Source: Streptomyces sp. NBC_00376
GTDB taxonomy: Bacteria; Actinomycetota; Actinomycetes; Streptomycetales; Streptomycetaceae
Length of the DNA stretch: 64,000 bases
Reading direction: 5' to 3'
NCBI RefSeq assembly: GCF_036077095.1
Contig: NZ_CP107960.1
Span: 5,704,001 to 5,768,000 of the forward strand
In this document: positions 10,166-19,068 of the stretch, piece by piece
Layout of the letters: each line of letters begins with the position of its first letter
How positions within the stretch are numbered: the stretch's first letter is position 1
Notes under the pieces: generated by a model
What the model saw: only the letters and a program-made list of their open reading frames with translations
What the model was told of the DNA's origin: nothing
Database searches by the model: none
Program-made: the position numbers and the translations under genes

Positions 10166-11134
10166 TCACGGGCGCGGCTGGTCGTCCGGCCAGACCCCGA
10201 TGTGGTCGCGCTCCAGCTCCAGCATCACCCGGTGCTCCATCCCGAGCGCCTCCGTGTAGTCGGCGGGCAGTTGCAGCCGCCCCGCGCGGTCGAGCATCGC
10301 GTACTCCCGGGCCACCTGGGACTCCAGTCCCGTGGTGGCGTCGACCTCGGTGCGGCGCAGCACCTCGGAGGACGTACGGCCGTCCCGGATGGCGACCGTG
10401 CGGCGGACCTCGTCGGCCACCGCCTGGTCGTGCGTGACGATCACGATCGTGGTGCCGAGCTCCTCGTTGGCGCGGCGGAACGCCGCGAAGACCTGCGCGC
10501 CGGTGGCCGAGTCGAGCTCACCGGTCGGTTCGTCGGCGAGCAGCACCGACGGGTTGTTGGCGAGCGCGACCGCGATCGCCACCCGCTGCTGCTGGCCGCC
10601 GGAGAGCTGTTGCGGGCGCCGGTCGCGGCAGTCCTCGACCTCCAGGATGCGGAGCAGCGACTCGGCGCGGGCGGCCCGTTCGGCACCCCGCATCCGGCCC
10701 CGGCCGCGCAGCTGCATCGGCAGGGTGACGTTCTGGACGGCGGTGAGGTACGGGAGCAGATTGCGGGCGGTCTGCTGCCAGACGAACCCGACGACGTCCC
10801 GCCGGTAGCGGAGCCGTTCCTTCGGCCCCATCGACAGCAGATCGCAGCCCGCGACCTTCGCCGACCCGGCCGTCGGCACGTCGAGCCCCGCCAGGATGTT
10901 CATCAGGGTCGACTTACCGCTGCCCGACGCGCCGACCAGGGCCATCAACTCGCCCTCGGTGACCAGGAGATCCAGGCCCTGCAGGGCCTGCACCTCCACC
11001 CCGTCCGCGGAGAAGATGCGGACCAGCCGGTCGCAGGCGATCAGCGCGTCGTGCCCGTACGAGGGTCGGTCGCGGCGCGCGTTGGCGCGCTGTTCGAGCT
11101 CGGCGAGTGTGGTGTCGGCCGACGGCGACGTCAT
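10166..11134 (-). CDS. ABC transporter ATP-binding protein (LolD/MacB type)
   Basis: 322 residues. The ATG at 11134 overlaps the stop of the upstream permease (ATGA). Walker A is GASGSGKST, the signature LSGGQQQR, Walker B VLLADEPTGELD and the H-loop THD. The DEPTGELD form and the FtsX partners place it in the LolD/MacB group, which drives lipid or peptide extraction or outward transport by mechanotransmission rather than classical transport. It has a roughly 40-residue N-terminal extension and a C-terminal tail of about 50 residues. A much longer frame in the ORF set upstream of this start runs antiparallel to no known domain and is a shadow of the permease. Confidence 0.93.
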   Translation of the reverse strand: MTSPSADTTLAELEQRANARRDRPSYGHDALIACDRLVRIFSADGVEVQALQGLDLLVTEGELMALVGASGSGKSTLMNILAGLDVPTAGSAKVAGCDLLSMGPKERLRYRRDVVGFVWQQTARNLLPYLTAVQNVTLPMQLRGRGRMRGAERAARAESLLRILEVEDCRDRRPQQLSGGQQQRVAIAVALANNPSVLLADEPTGELDSATGAQVFAAFRRANEELGTTIVIVTHDQAVADEVRRTVAIRDGRTSSEVLRRTEVDATTGLESQVAREYAMLDRAGRLQLPADYTEALGMEHRVMLELERDHIGVWPDDQPRP

Positions 11135-14016
11135 CGGGAATCTCCTGCCCTGAGTTCGGTGTTCGGTCCGCGACGGCCGGCCCACCGGGCCTGGACGGCG
11201 GCCACCGCGGCGGTGAGGACGACCACGCCGATCGCCGGGAGCGTCAGCGACCACGGGTCGGGCCGCAGCGGAGCGGTGTCGAGTGCGGTGGGTCCGGGCC
11301 CGGCGGAGAGCGAGAGGCCCACCAGGTCGACGCCCGGTGCCAGCAGCGCGATCGCCGCCCAGCCGACGAGCACCCCGCCGACGGCCGCGAGCAGCGCCTG
11401 AGGCAGCGCTTCGAGGCCGAGCAGCCGCCTGCCCTGCCGGGAGGTGAGGCCCATGGTCCGCAGCCGGGCCAGCAGGGCCGTGCGCTCCGGCGCGGTCCGC
11501 AGCAGCGACAGCAGGACGGCGAGCAGGGCGTAGCCCGCACCGGCCGCGATCGCCGCCGCGTAGATGGCCCAGGCGCCCTGCTGCATGGGGGTGTCGACGA
11601 ACGCCTCGCGTTCCTCGGAGCGCAGCCGTACGGAGAAGCCCTTGCCCGCTTCCTGCGCCGCCGCCCGCAGCGCCTTCGCGTCCGGGGAGCCGCCGGTGAC
11701 CAGCAGGGTGCTGGTCTGCCGGCGGGTGAGCGACGCGGCGTCGACGATCAGGAAGTCGCTGTCGGGGACGGCGGCGGTGCGCGGGACGACGCCCGCCACC
11801 CGCACCGTGAGGTCCCCGGCCGCCGTGGACAGTTCGCGCGGCTGGTCGCCGAGCTCCGTGGCGACCGACGGCGACACGATCACGGGCACCACCGTGTCCT
11901 TCGACGGGGCGGTCCCCTTCGCAGCCGTACGCCCGGGGGCGCGCAGCCGGTCGGCGGGGAACGGGCCGAGGCCCGTCGTACGGGCCAGCCGGGCGTACGC
12001 CGCCGGGTCGACGCCCAGCACGGCGGCGTTCTTCATCCGGTTGTTCCCGGCCGGGTCGGCGGGCAGCGGCACGCCGTACACGACCTGCACCGCCGCTACC
12101 TCCCGCACCCCGTCCGCCTTCCGCACCTGCCGGATCAGGCGGTCCGGCAGCGGTACGGAGTCGTGCTGGCCGCTGATCCGGGCGTCGGCACCGACCGTGT
12201 GCACCGCTGCCCGGTCCCGGGCGTCCGCGACACCCGCGAGCACCGAGCCGCCGAACGCCGCCGTGGTCAGCGCGAGCAGCAGCGCCAGCAGCGGCAGGGT
12301 GCCGCCCGCCGAGCCCCGCCCGGCCCGTGCCAGCGACAGGAAGCCGACCAAGCCGCGCCGCCGGGCCACGGCGCGCGAGGCGAGCCGCAGCGGCAGCGGC
12401 AGGAGCCGTACCAGGACCAGGGCGGCGATCAGCCCGACCAGCACGGGGGCGGCGCTGACCAGCAGGTCGCTGCCGCCGTCGCCTCCCGTACCGCGTCGGC
12501 GCAGGCCCGCGACCGCGCCGACGGCCAGCACCAGCACGGTGAGTTCGGCGACCGTGCGCCGCCGCGACGGGCGGGCGTCCATCAGGTCGTCGCGGGCCCC
12601 GGGCAGTCGCGGCCTGCGGTGCGGCAGCACCGCGCCCAGCGGCAGGGCGAGGCAGACCAGCGCGGCGACGGCGGCCGGCCCGACGACGGAGGGCCACAGC
12701 CGGGCCCGGTCGAAGAGCGGCACGGAGATCAGCAGACCCAGCGCCGCCGCGGGCACCGCGATCACCGCCGTCTCGGCGAACAGCCGGCCGCCGATCCCGC
12801 GCAGCGATCCGCCGCGCGCCCGCAGCAGCGCCAGTTCGGCGCGGCGCTGCCCGCCGATCAGCCCCACGGTCATCAGCAGCACGACGCCCGCGACGGCCCC
12901 GGCGCCCACGGCGGCGACCGTGACGACCGGGCCGATCGCCGCACGCAGCGATCCGTACCCGGTGAGGATCTCGTCCAGGTCGGTCGTAAACGTGGCGTTG
13001 ACACCGGCCACCCCGCGCAGCCGTACCAGCCCGGGGCCGCCCTCCAGGGAGGCGATCGACGAGCGCAGCCCCGCCACGTCGGGGGCGGTGAGACGGGAGG
13101 CGTCCGGTGCGAACTGCCAGAACGCCTCCGGTTGGCCCGCCGTGGCAAGCAGCGCGGGCGCGGCGTCCGGGGGCAGCAGAACGGCCGCGGTCCAGTAATT
13201 GCGCGGCGGGTACAGATTCGGTTCGGGGACCAGGGCCGGGGTCCGGAGCAGCGGAACGGCCGACCAGTAGGCGGACCGGGGGGCGGTCGGGGCGACGATG
13301 CCGGTGATCCGTACGGTCAGCTGCTTCCCGCTCTGGGCCGGTACGGAGATGACCGAACCGGCCTTCGCCTTCAGGGCCTTGGCCGTCTCCTCGGTGACCG
13401 CGGCCTCCACCTCGCTCGTCTCCTCGGTGACCTCGCCGTGCACGGCGGGCCACTTCCCGGCGCGCAGGGTGGCGTGGTCCGGGAGGGCGGACAGCGTGGA
13501 GTAGGTCAGCTGGGGGTCGACGAGGTCCGGCCGCGCCAGCCAGCCGTCCTGCGCGGCGATCGGCTTCCCGGTGCGGAAGCCGTACGAGGAATCGGCGGTG
13601 CCCGGCATCACCTGGCCGGGCAGCAGGGACCGTGCCTTGCGGTGGACGGAGGCCAGCGCCGTGTCACGGACGGCCGCCTCGCGCTCGGCCGACGGCAGCT
13701 GGAGTTCGGGCTCCGGCGCGCTCAGTTCCAGCACGCTGTGCGAGGGGTCCGCGACGGCGATGTCCTGGCGCAGCCCGTCGTTCTCGTAGCGCTCGACGGC
13801 GCGCGGGAAGGCGGCCGCGAGGAACGACGTCAGCAGCACCAGCAGCCCCAGCGCCCAGGCCGTGCCGGGAGCGGTGCGCAGCCGGGTGCGGACCCAGGGC
13901 GCACCGGCGGGGGTGCTGCGGTCTCGAACGGAACCGCGGTCATGCGTGGAGGCGCCGTCTCGTACAGAGCTGCCGTCTCGAATGGAACTGTCGTCTCGAA
14001 CGGAACGCGGAGTCAT
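11131..14016 (-). CDS. FtsX-like ABC permease with hexapeptide-repeat N-terminus
   Basis: 961 residues from ATG at 14016, just after the stop of the preceding permease. The N-terminus (residues 4-35) has five degenerate copies of S-V-R-D-x-S before the first membrane helix (about 45-65, ALGLLVLLTSFLAAAF). A large extracytoplasmic MacB-like region follows, then two clusters of membrane helices in the FtsX duplicated arrangement, with a second periplasmic domain between them. It should pair with the other FtsX protein and the ATPase. The substrate is unknown; actinobacterial FtsX exporters of this size handle lipids, peptides or cell-wall signals. Confidence 0.9.
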   Translation of the reverse strand: MTPRSVRDDSSIRDGSSVRDGASTHDRGSVRDRSTPAGAPWVRTRLRTAPGTAWALGLLVLLTSFLAAAFPRAVERYENDGLRQDIAVADPSHSVLELSAPEPELQLPSAEREAAVRDTALASVHRKARSLLPGQVMPGTADSSYGFRTGKPIAAQDGWLARPDLVDPQLTYSTLSALPDHATLRAGKWPAVHGEVTEETSEVEAAVTEETAKALKAKAGSVISVPAQSGKQLTVRITGIVAPTAPRSAYWSAVPLLRTPALVPEPNLYPPRNYWTAAVLLPPDAAPALLATAGQPEAFWQFAPDASRLTAPDVAGLRSSIASLEGGPGLVRLRGVAGVNATFTTDLDEILTGYGSLRAAIGPVVTVAAVGAGAVAGVVLLMTVGLIGGQRRAELALLRARGGSLRGIGGRLFAETAVIAVPAAALGLLISVPLFDRARLWPSVVGPAAVAALVCLALPLGAVLPHRRPRLPGARDDLMDARPSRRRTVAELTVLVLAVGAVAGLRRRGTGGDGGSDLLVSAAPVLVGLIAALVLVRLLPLPLRLASRAVARRRGLVGFLSLARAGRGSAGGTLPLLALLLALTTAAFGGSVLAGVADARDRAAVHTVGADARISGQHDSVPLPDRLIRQVRKADGVREVAAVQVVYGVPLPADPAGNNRMKNAAVLGVDPAAYARLARTTGLGPFPADRLRAPGRTAAKGTAPSKDTVVPVIVSPSVATELGDQPRELSTAAGDLTVRVAGVVPRTAAVPDSDFLIVDAASLTRRQTSTLLVTGGSPDAKALRAAAQEAGKGFSVRLRSEEREAFVDTPMQQGAWAIYAAAIAAGAGYALLAVLLSLLRTAPERTALLARLRTMGLTSRQGRRLLGLEALPQALLAAVGGVLVGWAAIALLAPGVDLVGLSLSAGPGPTALDTAPLRPDPWSLTLPAIGVVVLTAAVAAVQARWAGRRGPNTELRAGDSR
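13921..14006. repeat. 18-bp tandem repeat within the FtsX permease gene
   Basis: Copies of GTCTCGAACGGAAC or close variants start at 13921, 13957, 13975 and 13993, with a degraded copy near 13939, all on an 18-bp period. They encode the SxRDxS hexapeptide repeat at the cytoplasmic N-terminus. Confidence 0.85.
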
Positions 14017-14017
14017 G

Positions 14018-17000
14018 TCAGTTGTCCCCCTGGACACGCAGTGAGGCCGCGGGGTCGGCACCGCGCAGGGCGAGGGACACGACGATCACCAGCGGAAGCG
14101 CGGCGACGCCCGCCAGCAGCGCCGCGATCTGCCCGGCCGGCAATTGCACCAGCACTCCGGGCACCGGCGCGGTGGCCTGCCCGGTCAGTACGACGAGCGG
14201 TACGACGGCGCGGTTCAGCACCGCCCCGAGCACGGTCCCGACGAGCAGCGCGATCGCGATCAGCACGCCCTGCTCGGCGGCGATCATCCTGGTCAGCCGG
14301 CGGCGCGGGGTGCCCAGCGCCCGCAGTACGGCGAACTCGCCGGCCCGTTCCCGCTGTGCGCCGACGGCGCTCACCGCGAAGCCGACCGCCGCCAGGGCCG
14401 CGGCGACCACCGCCACCGCGGGCAGCGCGGACTGCGGTCCGGCGCCCAGCGGATCGCCGACCAGCTCCCGCGCGATCTCGTCCCGCACCAGGACCTGGGA
14501 CGGATCGGTGTCCGGCTGCGCCCGCAACGTGGCGGCCGCGTCCGCGGCCCGGCCGGGGGCGGTGCTCAGCCACCACTCGTTCGCGTCGAGCACGGCGCCG
14601 GGACGCTGCGCGAAGACCTGGCCGACGGCCCCGAGATCGAGCAGTACGGCCCCGCCGTCGCGGCTCCGGTCCGCGGACCCGTCACCGTCCGAACCCTCGC
14701 CGGTGGTCGGCAGCCGGCGCACCGAGTCCACGATCTCCACCCGGACCGTCTCGCCGGCCAGCGTGACATCGACGCGCTGTCCCTTCTTCGCCCCGGCGGC
14801 CTTCAGATACGCGTCGGTGACGATCGCCTTCGGCGCCGGCGCCTTCGGGCGGGGCACGGTGACCCGTACCGAGAAGGCGGGCGTCCATTCCCACACGTTG
14901 GGGGCGGAGCCGGTGTCGTACGTGAAGGCCAGCGGGCTCTTCGCGGAGGCCGTCGCGTCCACCGGTTCGCCGGCCTGCGTCTCGGAGCCGGAGCCGGAGC
15001 CGGTCAGTTCGGCGTCCCAGCGGAAGCCTGCGGGGACCGGGACCGGCCGCTCGGTGCCGTCGGCCGTCACGGTCCGCAGGGCGCTGACGTCGAGGCGGTA
15101 CGTCTCGCTCCGGCCGGACGGCCGGTTGCCGGTCAGCTCGAATCCGGTCACGGCCAGATCGCCCGCGGCCGACACCGCGAGGGCGACCGGATGCGTCCTG
15201 CCGTCGACGGGTACGGATCCGGCCGGCACCCGGTAGGGCAGGCCGTAGCGGTCCTCCAGCAGCACGGCGAGGACCGGCTCGTCACCCGGCCGCCCGTGCG
15301 CCCCGGCCGCCTTGATCCGCACGTCGAAGCCGAGCCGCTCACTGTTCTTCGGCAGCATGAGGCCGGCCCGTGCGGTACTCGGCGGGTCGAGCGGGTCGAA
15401 CAGCCGCTCCGGCGGCCGGTCGCCGAGATCGTCGCGGATCAGCATCCGCTCGGTGGCGTGCGCGGTGTCCAGGGCGAGGACCGAGGCGGTGCGGTTGCCC
15501 GAGAGTTCGGTGGTGGTGCGGAACGCGGGCGCCGCGTCCCGGACACCCGGCAGCCGCGTGTACGCGCCCGACTTCACCGGATCGTCCTCGATACCGGTGA
15601 TCACGCGCAGCGACGCACCGGCCCTGAAGTCCGCCTGGTCGCTCTGCGAACGGTCCCAGGAGGCGCGCTGCCCGACGGCCAGCATGCCCATCGCCACCGC
15701 GAGGACCAGCAGCAGCACGGGCCCGGCGTTGCGCAGCGGGCGCCGGCTGAACTGCCAGCCGGACAGGGCCGCGATCAGCCCCCGGCCGCCCGCCGCGCCG
15801 CGCTCCGCGAGCCGGGCCGCGGGCGGCAGCAGCCGCAGCGTCAGTACGGTGCCTGCGAGCAGCAGCAGGGCGGGAGCCGCGACCAGCAGCGGATCGACGC
15901 CGAGCCGCCCCTGCCGGTCCCCGCTCAGCACGCCGCCGCCGACTCCCGTGGCCCGCCGGTCGAGCTGCCAGTACGCCACCGCCGCGATCACCAGCAGGCC
16001 GATGTCGGCACCCGCCCGCAGCGGCGCGGGCAGCGCCGCGGTCCGGCCCGCCCGGCGTTCCCCGGCACCCGCCGCCAGCGCGGGCGCCACGACGGCCAGC
16101 GCGCAGGCGAGCGCGGTGACGACGGCGACCAGCCACACCGTGGCGGTGGCGCCGCCGTCGATCCGCAGCCCGATCCGGGACAGCGCGCCGCGCCCCGCGA
16201 GCAGCCGGGTCAGCGGCCCGGCGAGCAGCGGGGCCACCAGCGCGGCGGGCAGCGCGAGCAGCAGCGCCTCGATCGCGGCGAGTGCCGTGATGCGGCCGCG
16301 CGATCCGCCCCGGGCCCGCAGCAGCCGGGTCTCGCCGTCGCGCTCGCTGCTCAGCAGCCGGGCCACCAGCAGCAGCGCGTACCCCGCGAGCAGCACCAGC
16401 TGGACGGCCACGATCATCAGCGTCGAGCGGGAGACCAGCAGCGCCCGGTCCATCTGCTCCAGCACCCGGGGCAGCGAAGTCCGTGCGGTGGCACCGCTCT
16501 TGAACTCGGGGGCGGCCAGCAGCGCCTTCGGAGCGGCGGTGGCGGTGCCGTGCAGTGCGTCGATGCGCCCCGTGGTGACGGTGCGGAAATCGGCGGCCGC
16601 CAGCCAGGACATCGTCCCGGAACTGAGCCGTCCGGTGCGCGCCGCGGCAGGGTCGGTGAGCAGCGGACCGTAGGTGGTGAAGGCGACCTTGCGGATGCCG
16701 CGCCCGCCGAGCTCGTCCAGCTGCCAGTACGGATCGGCCGGGTCGGACACCTCGTACACGCCCGTGACCAGGACCGGCAGCGGCTTGTCGGTCAGCCGGT
16801 CGGTGACGGTGAACCGCGAACCGGGCTTCAGCTTCAGCGCCTTCGCGGCCGGGCGGGGCAGGGCGACCTGGACGGGCGCACCGGACTTCCCGCCGCCCGC
16901 CGCCGGGACGCGGCCCGCGGTGATCCTGACCCGGCTGCGGTCGAGCGAGGCGAAGTGGGCGAGGTCGGGCTCGTCGCCCCGGGCCGACGGGGCCCGCAGC

Positions 17001-17317
17001 TCGCGCGGCAGCGCGTACGCCCCCGAGGTCTCCAGCGTCCGGACGGTCACCGGAAGGCCGTCGAAGGCCTCGCGGGCGGCCTTCCTGGCGATCGCGTCGG
17101 CCGCGTCCCGCTGTGCGGGTGCCACCTGCGCGGACATCACCAGGGAGGCGTCGGCCGCCGAACGGTGGGTGAGGGCGTGGCGGAGCGCCGCGTCACCGAC
17201 GGAACCGGAGAAGGCGGTGAGCGCGGCCAGCACCGAGGCGGTCAGCAGAACGGCGAGAACCGCCGCGGAGAGCAGGAGCCGGTGGGCCCGTACCCGGAGA
17301 AAGACGAACCCCGTCAC
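14018..17317 (-). CDS. FtsX-like ABC permease, large
   Basis: 1,099 residues from a GTG start. It has an N-terminal transmembrane helix (about residues 10-32), a large extracellular domain, several helices in the middle (for example LMIVAVQLVLLAGYALLLVA), a second extracellular domain and a C-terminal helix cluster ending in LPLVIVVSLALRGADPAASL. This is the duplicated FtsX topology. It heads the permease-permease-ATPase operon, with 1 bp to the next gene. The role is as for its partner: an exporter or mechanotransducer of unknown substrate. Confidence 0.9.
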   Translation of the reverse strand: MTGFVFLRVRAHRLLLSAAVLAVLLTASVLAALTAFSGSVGDAALRHALTHRSAADASLVMSAQVAPAQRDAADAIARKAAREAFDGLPVTVRTLETSGAYALPRELRAPSARGDEPDLAHFASLDRSRVRITAGRVPAAGGGKSGAPVQVALPRPAAKALKLKPGSRFTVTDRLTDKPLPVLVTGVYEVSDPADPYWQLDELGGRGIRKVAFTTYGPLLTDPAAARTGRLSSGTMSWLAAADFRTVTTGRIDALHGTATAAPKALLAAPEFKSGATARTSLPRVLEQMDRALLVSRSTLMIVAVQLVLLAGYALLLVARLLSSERDGETRLLRARGGSRGRITALAAIEALLLALPAALVAPLLAGPLTRLLAGRGALSRIGLRIDGGATATVWLVAVVTALACALAVVAPALAAGAGERRAGRTAALPAPLRAGADIGLLVIAAVAYWQLDRRATGVGGGVLSGDRQGRLGVDPLLVAAPALLLLAGTVLTLRLLPPAARLAERGAAGGRGLIAALSGWQFSRRPLRNAGPVLLLVLAVAMGMLAVGQRASWDRSQSDQADFRAGASLRVITGIEDDPVKSGAYTRLPGVRDAAPAFRTTTELSGNRTASVLALDTAHATERMLIRDDLGDRPPERLFDPLDPPSTARAGLMLPKNSERLGFDVRIKAAGAHGRPGDEPVLAVLLEDRYGLPYRVPAGSVPVDGRTHPVALAVSAAGDLAVTGFELTGNRPSGRSETYRLDVSALRTVTADGTERPVPVPAGFRWDAELTGSGSGSETQAGEPVDATASAKSPLAFTYDTGSAPNVWEWTPAFSVRVTVPRPKAPAPKAIVTDAYLKAAGAKKGQRVDVTLAGETVRVEIVDSVRRLPTTGEGSDGDGSADRSRDGGAVLLDLGAVGQVFAQRPGAVLDANEWWLSTAPGRAADAAATLRAQPDTDPSQVLVRDEIARELVGDPLGAGPQSALPAVAVVAAALAAVGFAVSAVGAQRERAGEFAVLRALGTPRRRLTRMIAAEQGVLIAIALLVGTVLGAVLNRAVVPLVVLTGQATAPVPGVLVQLPAGQIAALLAGVAALPLVIVVSLALRGADPAASLRVQGDN

Positions 17318-17503
17318 TCGCGCCCCCCTGGGCCCTCAACGCCACACACGCCCCCCGGCGTTCTACGGATGCTTTCAAGGGCATGCGCGCTTGGAAACCG
17401 CTTGCGTGAGTACTTGATCCGATTGTGACCGTTTATCGGTGTCGGAAGACCGACTTCCGTTCTTGGGGGGTGCAGAAGGAAGTTGCAGGGGGTGGTACGG
17501 GGC

Positions 17504-17908
17504 TCAGCCCTGGGTGTTCACCATCGAGGCGGCCGCGTAGGTCAGGTAGTCCCACAACTGCCGTTCGTGCTCCGGCGCCAGCCCGAGTTCGTCCAGGGCC
17601 ACCCGCATATGGCCCAGCCAGGCGTCGTGCGCCGCCCGGTCCACCCGGAACGGGACGTGCCGCATCCGCAGCCGGGGGTGTCCGCGCCGCTCGCCGTAGG
17701 TACGGGGCCCGCCCCAGTACTGCATCAGGAACAGCGCGAACCGGTCCTCGGCCGGGCCCAGATCCTCCTCCGGGTACATCGGCCGGAGCAGCGGGTCCTC
17801 TGCGACTCCCTGGTAGAAGCGGTGCACCAGGCGCCGGAAGGTCTCCTCGCCGCCGACCTGCTCGTAGAAGGTCTGCTCCTGAAGCGTGTCGTGCGGATTC
17901 TCTGTCAC
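17504..17908 (-). CDS. glbO: Group II truncated haemoglobin
   Basis: 134 residues from GTG at 17908. It shows the truncated haemoglobin fold: YEQVGGEETFRRLVHRFY (A/B helices with the B10 Tyr region), the YWGGPRTYGERRGHPRLRMRH segment with the likely haem-binding proximal His, and a C-terminal WDYLTYAAASM helix. Trp and Tyr in these positions are typical of group II (GlbO) proteins, which bind O2 and act in peroxide or nitric-oxide chemistry. No ribosome site is visible; GACGAT lies 6 bases before the start codon and could be the -10 of a leaderless promoter. Confidence 0.9.
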   Translation of the reverse strand: MTENPHDTLQEQTFYEQVGGEETFRRLVHRFYQGVAEDPLLRPMYPEEDLGPAEDRFALFLMQYWGGPRTYGERRGHPRLRMRHVPFRVDRAAHDAWLGHMRVALDELGLAPEHERQLWDYLTYAAASMVNTQG

Positions 17909-18035
17909 CCGTCCATCGTCGCAGACGCACCGGCCGAGGACCGGGGACCTAGGCCCTGGTCCGACTCGCCGAACGGCCATCGGGGACCGGCCCGGGTTCC
18001 TGGCCACCGGGCTCCCGGCGCAGGAAGGTGGAGGT

Positions 18036-19016
18036 ATGGACGCGCACACCGACCGGTTCGCCGCGGCCGCCGCCGAGGAGCGGTGGGCGATGGTCCGCTC
18101 CATCGTGGCCGGCGGGGCGCTGGTCGATCCCGGCTGGCGGGCCGCCTTCGAGGAGGTGCCGCGGCATCTGTTCGTGCCGTACTACTTCGTGGCCGGCGGC
18201 TACGACCGCCTGTGGTGCGAGGACCCCGACCCGGTCCGGCGGGCCCAATGGCTGCGCGGGGCGTACGAGGACGGGGCACTGGCCACCCGCATCAAGGACG
18301 GCGAACTGATCTCGTCGAGCAGCCAGCCCTCGCTGATGGCCCGGATGCTCGAAGAACTGGACGTACGGGACGGGCACCGGGTCCTGGAGATCGGCGCGGG
18401 CAGCGGCTACAACGCGGCGCTGCTCGCCCACCGGCTCGGCGACGACGCCGTGACCACCGTCGACCTCGACCCGGAGATCACCGAGTCGGCCCGTCGGCAC
18501 CTGGACGCGGCCGGGTACCACCCGGCGGTGATCACCGGGGACGGGACCCGGGGCTGGCCCCGCCGGGGCCCGTACGACCGGATCATCGCCACCTGCACCC
18601 TGCCGTGCGTACCGCAGTCCTGGCTGGAGCAGTGCGTGCCGGGCGCCCGGATACTGGCTCCGTTCGCCACCGGGCTGATCATGCTGCGGGTGCGGGAGGC
18701 GGCGCACGGGAAGTACGCCGAGGGCCGGTTCCTGCACACGGCCGCCTACTTCGTGCCGCTGCGCGGCAGCCCGGTGCCGCCCGCCCGGCGCCCGCACACC
18801 CGCGCACTGCCGAGGCGCTTCAGCGACAACGACCTCTTCCAGTTCCTGCTGGCGCTGACCGAGGGCTCGCTCGACCCGCGCGAGGCCCTCTCCCTCTGGC
18901 AGCGCGAGAAGCGCCCCGAGCGGGAGAGGTTCGGCATCACGGTCAGGGGCGGTCGGCAGTGGGCCTGGCTGGACGACCCCGAGGGACCGTACGCCTGGCC
19001 ACTGCCGACCGTGTGA
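18036..19016 (+). CDS. PCMT-like (protein-L-isoaspartate) methyltransferase
   Basis: 326 residues from ATG at 18036 with GGAGGT just upstream; the longer frame is unsupported. The SAM-binding motif VLEIGAGSGYNAALLAH and the preceding SSSQPSLMARMLEELD match the PCMT family, where the Ser/Gln loop binds the isoaspartyl substrate. A C-terminal extension of about 100 residues is common in actinobacterial members. Some act in protein repair, others modify peptides. No lanthipeptide or graspetide precursor is seen nearby, so repair or an unknown target is more likely here. Confidence 0.85.
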   Translation: MDAHTDRFAAAAAEERWAMVRSIVAGGALVDPGWRAAFEEVPRHLFVPYYFVAGGYDRLWCEDPDPVRRAQWLRGAYEDGALATRIKDGELISSSSQPSLMARMLEELDVRDGHRVLEIGAGSGYNAALLAHRLGDDAVTTVDLDPEITESARRHLDAAGYHPAVITGDGTRGWPRRGPYDRIIATCTLPCVPQSWLEQCVPGARILAPFATGLIMLRVREAAHGKYAEGRFLHTAAYFVPLRGSPVPPARRPHTRALPRRFSDNDLFQFLLALTEGSLDPREALSLWQREKRPERERFGITVRGGRQWAWLDDPEGPYAWPLPTV

Positions 19017-19035
19017 CCTCTGTTATCTCTGCGAC

Positions 19036-19055
19036 GCGTGTGGCGCGCCCCACGC
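19036..19055. terminator. Possible bidirectional terminator between convergent genes
   Basis: GCGTGTGG and CCCCACGC form an 8-bp stem with one mismatch and a 4-nt loop, between the methyltransferase stop and the FHA gene stop. It is short and weak. Confidence 0.4.
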
Positions 19056-19068
19056 CTGCGACGTGGGA

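Noticed and set aside
11135..13453. Long N-terminal extension of the ABC ATPase frame
   Set aside because: The extension lies within the FtsX permease gene in another frame; the ATG at 11134 with ATGA overlap fits the family start.
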